Under the pieces are notes generated by a model, which was given only the letters and a program-made list of their open reading frames with translations, had not been told where the DNA came from and did not search any database. A DNA stretch of 5,925 nt from JAIYDJ01 sp031398695 (GTDB lineage Bacteria; Pseudomonadota; Alphaproteobacteria; Rhodobacterales; Rhodobacteraceae), in NCBI GenBank assembly GCA_031398695.1, contig JANNNU010000220.1:1-5925 (forward strand), written 5' to 3'. The translations under genes and the position numbers were made by a program. Shown here piece by piece: positions 1 through 5,613 of this stretch (positions are counted from its first letter, which is position 1; each line of letters begins with the position of its first letter).

Positions 1-1037
1 TGCGACAGGCCCGGCTCGTTCAGCGGATCGAACACGGCGCCCAAGTCGGTGAACAGGCCAGGGTCCCCCGGCGCGCGCGAGGCATCGAGGCCCGGTGCCG
101 CAAAGCGCTCCACCACCTCGCGGGCGATCGCGTCGACCTGGGCCTGTGCGTCGGTGCCAAGCTGGTCGCGCACCAGAAAATCCGCGGCAAGGGTCCCGCC
201 GGCGACCGGGCTTCTGTTGCCGGCCGTCGCGACGGGTTGGCCGTTCAGGGTCAGACCCGACAATGCCCCGCTAGCCTGTGTCATGCCGGGCGTAATCAGG
301 CCGACCGGTGAAAAGCCGAAAGTTGCCGCTTTCCCGTCCAGCAGGACGGCTCCGGCGGTCGTGACGAGCGCGATCTGCCCGTTGTCGCGCGCGATCTCCC
401 GCAGCGGGATTATGGCGGACATCGAATCGACCAGCTGTTGGCGCTGATCGAACAGCGCCGACGAATCGCGTCCCGAACCGGCATTGCTGCGGATCAGCCG
501 GTTGAGCTCTTCCACCCGCTGCAACGCGGAATTCATCTGTCCGACGCTGGCGGCAATCCGGTCGTCTGCGCTGGCGCGGGCCGTCTGGATATCGTCCGAC
601 ACCGTGGCCAGCTGATCGACAAGCGCCCGTGCGGTGTCGGCGACGCGCGACAGGCGGGGTTCGCTTTCCGGCCGGGACGAGGCTTCGATCAGGGCCGTGT
701 CGAAGGCGGCGATTCGCCCGTTCAGCGACTGCTCCTGCTCGGGCGAGCCGAGAACGTTTTCAAGCCGCCGCAGAAAGTCCGACTGGACGCGGTGGAACCC
801 CGCGGCCGAATCGGCCAGACGACGATCGCCGATCAGCACCGGGTCGGTGTGACGCTGCACCCCCGCCACGGTGACGCCCTGACCGACCGCGCCGACCTGC
901 CGCGCGGTCAGCACGATCTCGCGCCGGCCATAGCCCTGGGTCATCGCATTCGCGATGTTCGACGCCACGATTTCGGCGGCGCGCGCGTTCGCGGTCAGAC
1001 CCGAAAGCGCAGACGACAAACTGCCTGAAATGCTCAT
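1..1037 (-). CDS. flgK: Flagellar hook-associated protein 1 (FlgK), C-terminus cut by window edge
   Basis: FlgK joins the flagellar hook to the filament and is exported through the flagellar type III apparatus. The reading frame is open from the ATG at 1037-1035 to the left edge, giving 345 complete codons without a stop; FlgK proteins of this group are somewhat longer, so the C-terminal helix is outside the window. The N-terminus starts MSISGSLSSALSGL and carries the rod/hook-family signature SNIANAMTQGYGRRE at residues 26-40. A long, mostly helical stretch follows (about residues 60-200, with RLENVLGSPEQEQSLNGRI and later SALQRVEELNRLI), typical of FlgK. The start is fixed by a strong Shine-Dalgarno AAGGAGG at 1043-1049, five bases upstream. 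It follows flgE by 15 bases and is certainly in the same transcript. FlgK is preferred over FlgE or FlgG because of this helical region and the position after flgE. Confidence 0.93.
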   Translation of the reverse strand, partial: MSISGSLSSALSGLTANARAAEIVASNIANAMTQGYGRREIVLTARQVGAVGQGVTVAGVQRHTDPVLIGDRRLADSAAGFHRVQSDFLRRLENVLGSPEQEQSLNGRIAAFDTALIEASSRPESEPRLSRVADTARALVDQLATVSDDIQTARASADDRIAASVGQMNSALQRVEELNRLIRSNAGSGRDSSALFDQRQQLVDSMSAIIPLREIARDNGQIALVTTAGAVLLDGKAATFGFSPVGLITPGMTQASGALSGLTLNGQPVATAGNRSPVAGGTLAADFLVRDQLGTDAQAQVDAIAREVVERFAAPGLDASRAPGDPGLFTDLGAVFDPLNEPGLS

Positions 1038-1042
1038 TCCTG

Positions 1043-1049
1043 CCTCCTT
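1043..1049 (-). promoter_or_regulatory. Ribosome binding site of flgK
   Basis: AAGGAGG on the minus strand, five bases before the ATG at 1037. It fills most of the 15-base gap between the flgE stop and flgK and fixes the flgK start. Confidence 0.85.
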
Positions 1050-1052
1050 GCG

Positions 1053-2354
1053 TCAGCGCTTGATGTTGGTGGTTTCCTGCCACATCTCATCCACGGTCTG
1101 GATGATCTTGGCATTCGACGAATAGGCGCGCTGGGTCTGGATCAGCTGCGTCAGTTCCTGCGCGACGTCGGTCGCTGATTCCTCGCGCGCATAGCCAGCG
1201 ACGGATCCGGTCGGGCCGTCGCCGGCGTCCCACAAATAGAAAGCACCCGAAGAAGGCGACAGCTGGTAGGTCTGGTTCGACAGCGCGATCAGGCCATTGG
1301 GGTTGGGGACGTCAATCACCGGCAACTGGTAGATCAGCTTGGAAAAGCCCTGATCATAGATCGCGAACATGTTGCCGGCGGAATCGATCTCCACCGTGGT
1401 CAGCGTGGCCACGGACGAGCCGTTCTTGCTGATGCCGACCGGAATGAAGCTGTCCGACAGTTGCGTCATGCCGTTGGGTTCGCCGACGCGCCCGAGTTCC
1501 AGCGCAACGGTGCCGCCCCCGACGGTCAGGTCGATCTTTCCTGTCACCGGGTCGTAGACGCCGCCGCTGACCACGTCGATCGACGCGAGGGTACCGCCGG
1601 CATCCTGGCTGGCGTCAAAGGTCAGGGTAATCTCGGCGACCTGCCCCCCGGTTGCCGAGTCGTTGACCGTCATCGTCCATTCGTTGGACGACCCGGCAAC
1701 CGGGACTGTCGGGGTAAAGACGAATTCCAGCGTTTCCGTCGTGCCGAGGCTGGTGAAGTATTCGACCGTGACGTCCTGCGGGCCGTCGGTGGCGCCTGCG
1801 GTCGTCGAGGTTGCCGGCAGATTGACCGCCACGCGCATCTCGGTCGTGGGGTTCGCCACATACTGATTGCTGTTGATGATCACGGGTTCCAGCCCCGACA
1901 TCGAATCGCGAGGGTATTCGGGCATGGTGCCGTCCTGGTTCGCGGGCCACCCCATCAGAACCTCGCCCGTTGCCGTGCGCAGGACGCCGTTTTCATCCGG
2001 GCGGAACGATCCGGTAGTGGCCAACGCGATCGGATAGTCGTCTGCGCCGGCTTCGACCGATTCGATGCTGGTCACCGCGATGAAGCCGCGTCCGTCCACC
2101 GCGATGTCGGTCGGGTTCGAGGTGCCGATCAGCGGGCCGCGGTCGTCGATCAAGCGCATGCTGGTGACCGCGACACCCCCGGCCGAATAGGACGAGGTCG
2201 AGCTGCCGCTGATGACGATCGCATTGAAATCCGTCGTCGCGCGCTTGTAGCCGTAGGTGGAGGAATTCGCGATGTTGTCCGAAATCGTCGACAGCTTGCT
2301 GGCGTTTGCCGACAGACCGGAGACCCCCGCCGCCAGAGAAGAGGAAATTGTCAT
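1053..2354 (-). CDS. flgE: Flagellar hook protein FlgE
   Basis: FlgE polymerises into the flagellar hook, the universal joint between rod and filament. The protein has 433 residues. The N-terminus has the rod/hook motif ISDNIANSSTYGYKR at residues 24-38, followed by the conserved block with NPTDIAVDGRGFIAV. The centre (about residues 130-290) is a beta- and threonine-rich surface domain of the FlgE D2 type. The C-terminus ends with the conserved helix ELTQLIQTQRAYSSNAKIIQT and a final MWQETTNIKR. The ATG at 2354 was chosen because family proteins begin MTISSSLAAGVSGL and AGAAAGG lies seven bases upstream at 2362-2368; a start 13 codons earlier (2393) would add a non-conserved extension. The length and central domain favour FlgE over the shorter rod protein FlgG. 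motB is upstream (112-base gap) and flgK directly downstream. Confidence 0.93.
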   Translation of the reverse strand: MTISSSLAAGVSGLSANASKLSTISDNIANSSTYGYKRATTDFNAIVISGSSTSSYSAGGVAVTSMRLIDDRGPLIGTSNPTDIAVDGRGFIAVTSIESVEAGADDYPIALATTGSFRPDENGVLRTATGEVLMGWPANQDGTMPEYPRDSMSGLEPVIINSNQYVANPTTEMRVAVNLPATSTTAGATDGPQDVTVEYFTSLGTTETLEFVFTPTVPVAGSSNEWTMTVNDSATGGQVAEITLTFDASQDAGGTLASIDVVSGGVYDPVTGKIDLTVGGGTVALELGRVGEPNGMTQLSDSFIPVGISKNGSSVATLTTVEIDSAGNMFAIYDQGFSKLIYQLPVIDVPNPNGLIALSNQTYQLSPSSGAFYLWDAGDGPTGSVAGYAREESATDVAQELTQLIQTQRAYSSNAKIIQTVDEMWQETTNIKR

Positions 2355-2388
2355 GAAAGCGCCTTTCTGCAGCCGTTGCACCTGATGC

Positions 2389-2400
2389 GGCAACGTTGCC
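2389..2400. repeat. Perfect 12-base palindrome upstream of flgE
   Basis: GGCAACGTTGCC is a perfect palindrome in the flgE leader region, 35-46 bases before the flgE ATG and downstream (in the direction of flgE transcription) of the CtrA-like box. It could be a protein-binding site or an RNA hairpin near the transcript start. No function can be assigned from sequence alone. Confidence 0.4.
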
Positions 2401-2409
2401 TGTGGCGGC

Positions 2410-2425
2410 TTAAGATCGGCCTAAC
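2410..2425. promoter_or_regulatory. CtrA-box-like site upstream of flgE
   Basis: Read on the plus strand the site is TTAA, seven bases (GATCGGC), then CTAAC. The established CtrA consensus in alphaproteobacteria is TTAA-N7-TTAAC, so eight of nine defined positions match with exact spacing. It lies 56-71 bases upstream of the flgE start in the only sizeable gap inside the flagellar block. CtrA is a known activator of motility genes in Rhodobacterales. Binding is inferred; the sequence and spacing are observed. Confidence 0.55.
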
Positions 2426-2466
2426 GAATAAAATTCGATCCAGTTGTGCCGGGGGCGCGGCCTTGG

Positions 2467-3306
2467 TCAGCGGTAGCGGCGCAGCAGGATCACCTCCAGC
2501 CGGTTGTTGCGCGGCGCGCTCGCGTCGGCGGTCACCGGTTTGCGGTCGGCGTGACCGGAAATGCGGGCGATGCGCTGTTCTGCCAGCCCGTCCGCCGCCA
2601 GAAGATGCCGCATTGACTGCGCCCGTTCGGCGGACAGCGTCCACGACGGATTGTCGATCAGCGTGATGGGATAGGATCGCACGTGCCCGTTCACCGCGAT
2701 CTCGTTTTGCGCCAAGGGGAGCACTTCCGCCAGCAGTTTGCTGATGCTTGTCAGCGCGGCGGTTGGTTCGGCCGTGTCGTCGAGGAACAGCGGCGCATCG
2801 GGGATGTCGAAAATCTCGATCACCAGACCTTCGTCGGTCACCCGCGTGGTCACATGCCGCATCAACTGCTGCATGGTCATGCTTTCCCCGCCCAGCGCGG
2901 TCAGCTTCTTTTCCACCGACTCGAGCGCCTGTTTTTCCTGTTCCGCCGTCTGGGGCCCGCCGGTACTGTCGCCGCGCGCCTTGTCCGACTCGGTCGGGTT
3001 CTGCACGCTGGCCCCCATGTTGTTATGGGTCAGCACATTTTCGGACAGCATCGTGTCGCCGCCGAACGCCCCGTCACCGCCACCAGAAATGCGGCTGATC
3101 GGGATGCTGGGACTGAAATAGTCCGCAATCCCCTTGCGTTGTTTGTCCGTCGTCGCGTTCAGCAGCCACATCAGCATGAAGAAGGCCATCATGGCCGTCA
3201 CAAAGTCGGCATAGGCCACTTTCCACGCCCCGCCGTGGTGCCCGCCGCCCTGAATGATCTTCTTTCGCTTGATGATGACTGGCGCGACATTTGACTGCCC
3301 TGCCAT
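2467..3306 (-). CDS. motB: Flagellar motor stator protein MotB
   Basis: MotB pairs with MotA in the inner membrane to form the proton-conducting stator and anchors it to peptidoglycan. The protein has 279 residues. A basic cytoplasmic head (VIIKRKK, then a Gly/His-rich GGGHHGGAWK) precedes one membrane segment at about residues 30-50, AYADFVTAMMAFFMLMWLL. Asp34 in it matches the essential proton-carrying aspartate of MotB. A charged, low-complexity linker spans about residues 70-140, followed by an OmpA-like domain (about 170-279) with NPSWTLSAERAQSMRHLL and a closing RNNRLEVILL. The ATG at 3306 is preferred because the family N-terminus begins directly before NVAPVIIKRKK; a GTG at 3333 would add nine unconserved residues. 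Neither start has a strong Shine-Dalgarno. No motA is seen in the window. The gene precedes flgE, and a CtrA-like box lies upstream. Confidence 0.92.
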   Translation of the reverse strand: MAGQSNVAPVIIKRKKIIQGGGHHGGAWKVAYADFVTAMMAFFMLMWLLNATTDKQRKGIADYFSPSIPISRISGGGDGAFGGDTMLSENVLTHNNMGASVQNPTESDKARGDSTGGPQTAEQEKQALESVEKKLTALGGESMTMQQLMRHVTTRVTDEGLVIEIFDIPDAPLFLDDTAEPTAALTSISKLLAEVLPLAQNEIAVNGHVRSYPITLIDNPSWTLSAERAQSMRHLLAADGLAEQRIARISGHADRKPVTADASAPRNNRLEVILLRRYR

Positions 3307-3351
3307 CACACACCCATGTTTCACACCCGCCACCAGATGTAGGCAATCGGG

Positions 3352-3367
3352 GTAAAAGCGGGCTTAA
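3352..3367. promoter_or_regulatory. CtrA-box-like site upstream of motB
   Basis: On the minus strand the site reads TTAA, seven bases (GCCCGCT), then TTTAC, matching TTAA-N7-TTAAC at eight of nine positions with exact spacing. It lies 46-61 bases upstream of the motB ATG, in the 88-base gap between the repressor stop and motB. The distance resembles that of the flgE site, which supports both. A weak -10-like TACATC sits at 3336-3341 on the minus strand. A transcript starting just after it would exclude the GTG at 3333 and favour the ATG at 3306. Confidence 0.5.
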
Positions 3368-3394
3368 AGTTATGGATTTTAGGGGTTTTTCCGC

Positions 3395-3985
3395 TCAGAC
3401 CGCCAGGGAGCGGCCGAACACTGCCGCGAGGCGGGCCTGCCCGGCGCGATAGTCCGCAATGCTGGCGCTTGCTGCCTTCAGTCCTTTCAGCGCCGCCATT
3501 ACGATATGCGCGATCTGGTCGGGCGAGCCGAGGTCGGGCGGGGTCGGGCGCGTCCCGATCCAGCGCGCAAGCTGTGCCTGCATCGCCGCCTCGCCTTCGG
3601 CGGCAATGTCGCCCCCGATGGCAAAGCCCGCATCCATCAGTTCGGCGCCGTGGGGCGTGCCCAGCACCACCTCCATGAACTTGCCATCCTTGGCCTTGAA
3701 CGCGGCCAAGAGCGTCGCTGCCGGGTCGTCGGACGGGGCAATAAGAATCCGGTCCAACTCTTCGATGACCTCCGTGAAATAGCGGCGTGTCAATTGGCGG
3801 AACAAATCCTCCTTGTTGCGGAAATGCTGGTACAGCGCCGTGCGCGACAGGCCGGCACCCTGCGAGATGTCGTCCATCGTGGTGCGGCGAAATCCGTAGG
3901 TCGCAAAGGCATGAAAGGCCGCGTCGAGGATTGCGTCCTGCCGGTCGTTTTGTGGGCCCTGGTCGATCATGCCCCTGTTTTGCAT
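3395..3985 (-). CDS. TetR/AcrR-family transcriptional regulator
   Basis: A probable one-component repressor of 196 residues, the usual size for TetR proteins (about 190-220). The N-terminal DNA-binding domain is clear: RQDAILDAAFHAFATYGF at residues 15-32, then the helix-turn-helix TTMDDISQGAGLSRTALYQHF at residues 35-55 and the family hallmark NKEDLF. The C-terminal ligand-binding domain (about 65-196) is helical and not diagnostic of an effector. The gene is divergent from the molybdenum hydroxylase genes with a 72-base gap, so those are its likely targets, probably along with itself. It is read in the same direction as motB but has no obvious link to the flagellum. The start is uncertain: ATG at 3985 has no Shine-Dalgarno, and ATG at 3970 has an AGGGG placed only one base away. 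Either leaves the DNA-binding domain whole. Confidence 0.9.
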   Translation of the reverse strand: MQNRGMIDQGPQNDRQDAILDAAFHAFATYGFRRTTMDDISQGAGLSRTALYQHFRNKEDLFRQLTRRYFTEVIEELDRILIAPSDDPAATLLAAFKAKDGKFMEVVLGTPHGAELMDAGFAIGGDIAAEGEAAMQAQLARWIGTRPTPPDLGSPDQIAHIVMAALKGLKAASASIADYRAGQARLAAVFGRSLAV

Positions 3986-3998
3986 AGCCAGACGCGAT

Positions 3999-4018
3999 CG
4001 TCAATTGACAGTATGACG
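3999..4018. promoter_or_regulatory. Candidate operator in the divergent repressor/hydroxylase gap
   Basis: This 20-base element has outer arms CGTCA and TGACG and contains the perfect ten-base palindrome GTCAATTGAC at 4000-4009. Its size suits a TetR-type dimer site. It overlaps the plus-strand -35 box TTGACA, and the minus strand also reads TTGACG across 3999-4004, so one bound repressor could block both directions. Binding is inferred from position and symmetry only. Confidence 0.45.
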
Positions 4019-4033
4019 TTGGGCGTGCATTTT
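4005..4033 (+). promoter_or_regulatory. Candidate sigma-70-type promoter for the hydroxylase genes
   Basis: A perfect -35 hexamer TTGACA at 4005-4010 is followed after 17 bases by CATTTT at 4028-4033, which matches TATAAT at only three of six positions. Transcription would begin near 4040, about 18 bases before the ATG of the small subunit. A weak -10 is compatible with a regulated promoter. Confidence 0.45.
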
Positions 4034-4041
4034 GTCACAAA
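4031..4041. repeat. Short inverted repeat near the predicted transcript start
   Basis: TTTGT and ACAAA flank a single central C. The element overlaps the end of the proposed -10 box and the expected start of the hydroxylase transcript. It may be a second half of the repressor control region, but short AT-rich symmetry can arise by chance. Confidence 0.3.
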
Positions 4042-4057
4042 CACCCATGGAGGCCGC

Positions 4058-4525
4058 ATGTCGATATCCTTCACCCTGAACGGGAGCCCGGCATCCGTCG
4101 ATCTGCCGCCCGAAATGCCGCTGCTGTGGGCCTTGCGCGACGGGCTCAACCTGACGGGCACCAAGTATGGCTGCGGGGTCGCTGCGTGCGGGGCGTGCAC
4201 CGTGCATCTTGACGGTGTCGCCGTTCGGTCTTGCCAGACAGCACTGGGCGATGTGGCGGGTCTGTCGGTCACCACGATCGAGGGCCTCGGCACCCCCGAC
4301 GCACTGCACGCGGTGCAGGCCGCATGGGAAACCGCGCAGGTGGCGCAATGCGGGTACTGCCAATCGGGCCAGATCATGCAGGCCGCGTCCCTGCTGGCGC
4401 AGACGCCGAGCCCGACCGATGCCGATATCGATGCCGCGATGTCCGGCAACCTGTGCCGTTGCGGCACCTATCCGCGCATCCGGGCCGCCGTCCACGACGC
4501 CGCCCGCCGCCTGCAGGGGGTCTGA
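4058..4525 (+). CDS. [2Fe-2S] small subunit of an isoquinoline 1-oxidoreductase-type molybdenum hydroxylase
   Basis: The iron-sulfur subunit of a xanthine-oxidase-family enzyme, carrying electrons from the molybdenum centre to an external acceptor. It has 155 residues, normal for two-cluster small subunits (IorA/CoxS type). The N-terminal ferredoxin-like domain binds the first cluster through Cys39, Cys44, Cys47 and Cys59 in GCGVAACGACTVHLDG and the later RSC. The C-terminal helical domain binds the second through Cys98 and Cys101 (QCGYCQSGQ) and Cys133 and Cys135 (GNLCRCGTYPRIR). All eight ligands are present. The start at 4058 is set by GGAGG at 4049-4053; upstream in-frame codons belong to the opposite-strand regulator region. 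The large subunit begins one base after the stop, so the two are co-translated. The absence of a separate FAD subunit in the visible part suits the isoquinoline oxidoreductase branch. The substrate is unknown. Confidence 0.93.
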   Translation: MSISFTLNGSPASVDLPPEMPLLWALRDGLNLTGTKYGCGVAACGACTVHLDGVAVRSCQTALGDVAGLSVTTIEGLGTPDALHAVQAAWETAQVAQCGYCQSGQIMQAASLLAQTPSPTDADIDAAMSGNLCRCGTYPRIRAAVHDAARRLQGV

Positions 4526-4526
4526 C

Positions 4527-5610
4527 ATGTCGCGTTTCGGAACCATCGCCCGCCGCACATTCCTGATCGGGTCCGCCGCCATCGCCGGTGGCGTCGCCTT
4601 TGGCTGGTACAGCTACGCCAGACCCTATGCCAACCCGCTGGACGGCGATGCCGAACGGGACGGCGGCACGGCCTTGACGCCCTATGTGCTGATCGACGCC
4701 GACGGCGTGACCATCATCGCCCCGCGCGCCGAGATGGGGCAGGGGGTGCACACCACGCTGGCCGCTCTCGTCGCCGAAGAGATGGACGTGCCATGGGATC
4801 AGGTGCGCGTGGCGCATGGTCCCGCGTCGGCCGCCTATCACAACGCAGGTATTCTGGAAGAGGGCGTGCCCTTTGCCCCGACCGACACCGGCTGGCTGGC
4901 CGAAACGGCGCGCAGCGCCATGCATGTGCCGGCCAAGTTCCTCGGCTTCCAGATCACCGGTGGATCGTCCTCGACCCCCGACGCGTTCGACAAGATGCGG
5001 CGGGCCGGGGCGGTGGCGCGGGCGGCACTGGTCCGGGCGGCGGCGCGGCGGTTGGGGGTCGACGAGCAAGGCCTGACGACGAACGCCGGCGCGGTGATCG
5101 CTCCGGACGGCACGCGACTGCCCTATGCCGATCTGGCGGTGGAGGCAGCCTCGGTCGATCTGCCCGACGTGCCCGCGCTGAAACCGCGCGAGGCCTGGAC
5201 GCTGCTCGGTACCTCGCTGCCGCGCACCGACATGCGCGCCAAGGTGACCGGCACCGAAACCTTTGCCATCGACATGCGCTTGCCGGGGATGAAGTTCGCG
5301 ACCGTCAAGACCAACCCCGGCCTCGGTGGCGCGATGCACGGTCATGACGCGACGGCGGCCCTGGCGATGCCGGGCGTCGAGCGGGTGGTGCCGGTCGCGG
5401 GCGGCGTCGCCGTGATCGCGACCAACACCTGGACCGCGATGCGGGCGGCCGAGGCGATCGTGTTCGACTGGGCTCCGGCGCCCTATCCGGCCGACACCGC
5501 GGCGCAGCTTGCCGAAACCGCCGCCGCGTTCCACCCCGACCGGCAGGACAGCCGCAACCGCGATGACGGCGATGTCGAGGCCGCGCTGAGCGGCTCTGCA
5601 ACGGGCGCGG
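4527..5610 (+). pseudogene. Molybdopterin-binding large subunit (isoquinoline 1-oxidoreductase beta type), broken at about codon 360
   Basis: The catalytic partner of the small subunit, which would bind the molybdenum cofactor and oxidise an aldehyde or N-heterocycle. A Tat-like leader ARRTFLIGSAAIAGGVAFG at residues 8-26 suggests export in folded form or membrane attachment. Family motifs follow: AEMGQGVHT, EEMDVPWDQVRV, TGGSSSTPDAFDKMRRAGAVAR, and the substrate-facing TGTETFAIDMRLPGM block. The start at 4527 follows the small-subunit stop by one base, with GGGGG six bases upstream. The match ends near GDVEAALSGSA at about 5600. The frame then runs through about 30 unrelated codons to a TGA at 5700-5702. 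Family proteins are roughly twice this length, so the rest of the cofactor-binding region, including the conserved active-site glutamate near the C-terminus, is missing. The break coincides with a carboxypeptidase fragment on the other strand, so this is probably an intact gene cut by a chimeric join rather than a natural pseudogene. Confidence 0.85.
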
Positions 5611-5613
5611 TGC
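5600..5613. other. Chimeric junction between hydroxylase gene and carboxypeptidase fragment
   Basis: To the left, the plus strand keeps hydroxylase large-subunit homology up to about 5600. To the right, from 5611, the minus strand keeps carboxypeptidase homology (ending at DDHA). The two homologies meet head-on within about ten bases, with no inverted repeats, target duplication or integrase nearby. This pattern fits an assembly or amplification artefact best. Confidence 0.75.

Noticed and set aside
438..1028. Long plus-strand open frame opposite flgK as a gene
   Set aside because: It is an antisense shadow of flgK in GC-rich DNA: Arg- and Gly-rich, with no family signature or ribosome binding site.
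2355..2393. ATG at 2393 as the flgE start
   Set aside because: The 13 extra residues are not hook-like, whereas the ATG at 2354 has a Shine-Dalgarno site and the family N-terminus MTISSS.
2413..2420. GCCGAT on the minus strand as a FliA (sigma-28) -10 element for flgE
   Set aside because: The -10 core matches, but the region 11 bases upstream bears little resemblance to the TAAAGTTT -35 element. The same bases are better explained as part of the CtrA-like box.
2425..2437. CGAAT-AAA-ATTCG hairpin after motB as a terminator
   Set aside because: The stem has only five base pairs, is AT-rich and lacks a following T-tract in the direction of motB transcription; it also overlaps the CtrA-like box.
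1461..2666. 401-codon plus-strand open frame opposite flgE and motB
   Set aside because: It crosses two well-identified minus-strand genes and the gap between them, and its composition (Arg, Asp, Gly, His rich) is that of a shadow frame.
3307..3333. GTG at 3333 as the motB start
   Set aside because: It adds nine residues not found in the MotB family N-terminus and has no better ribosome binding site.
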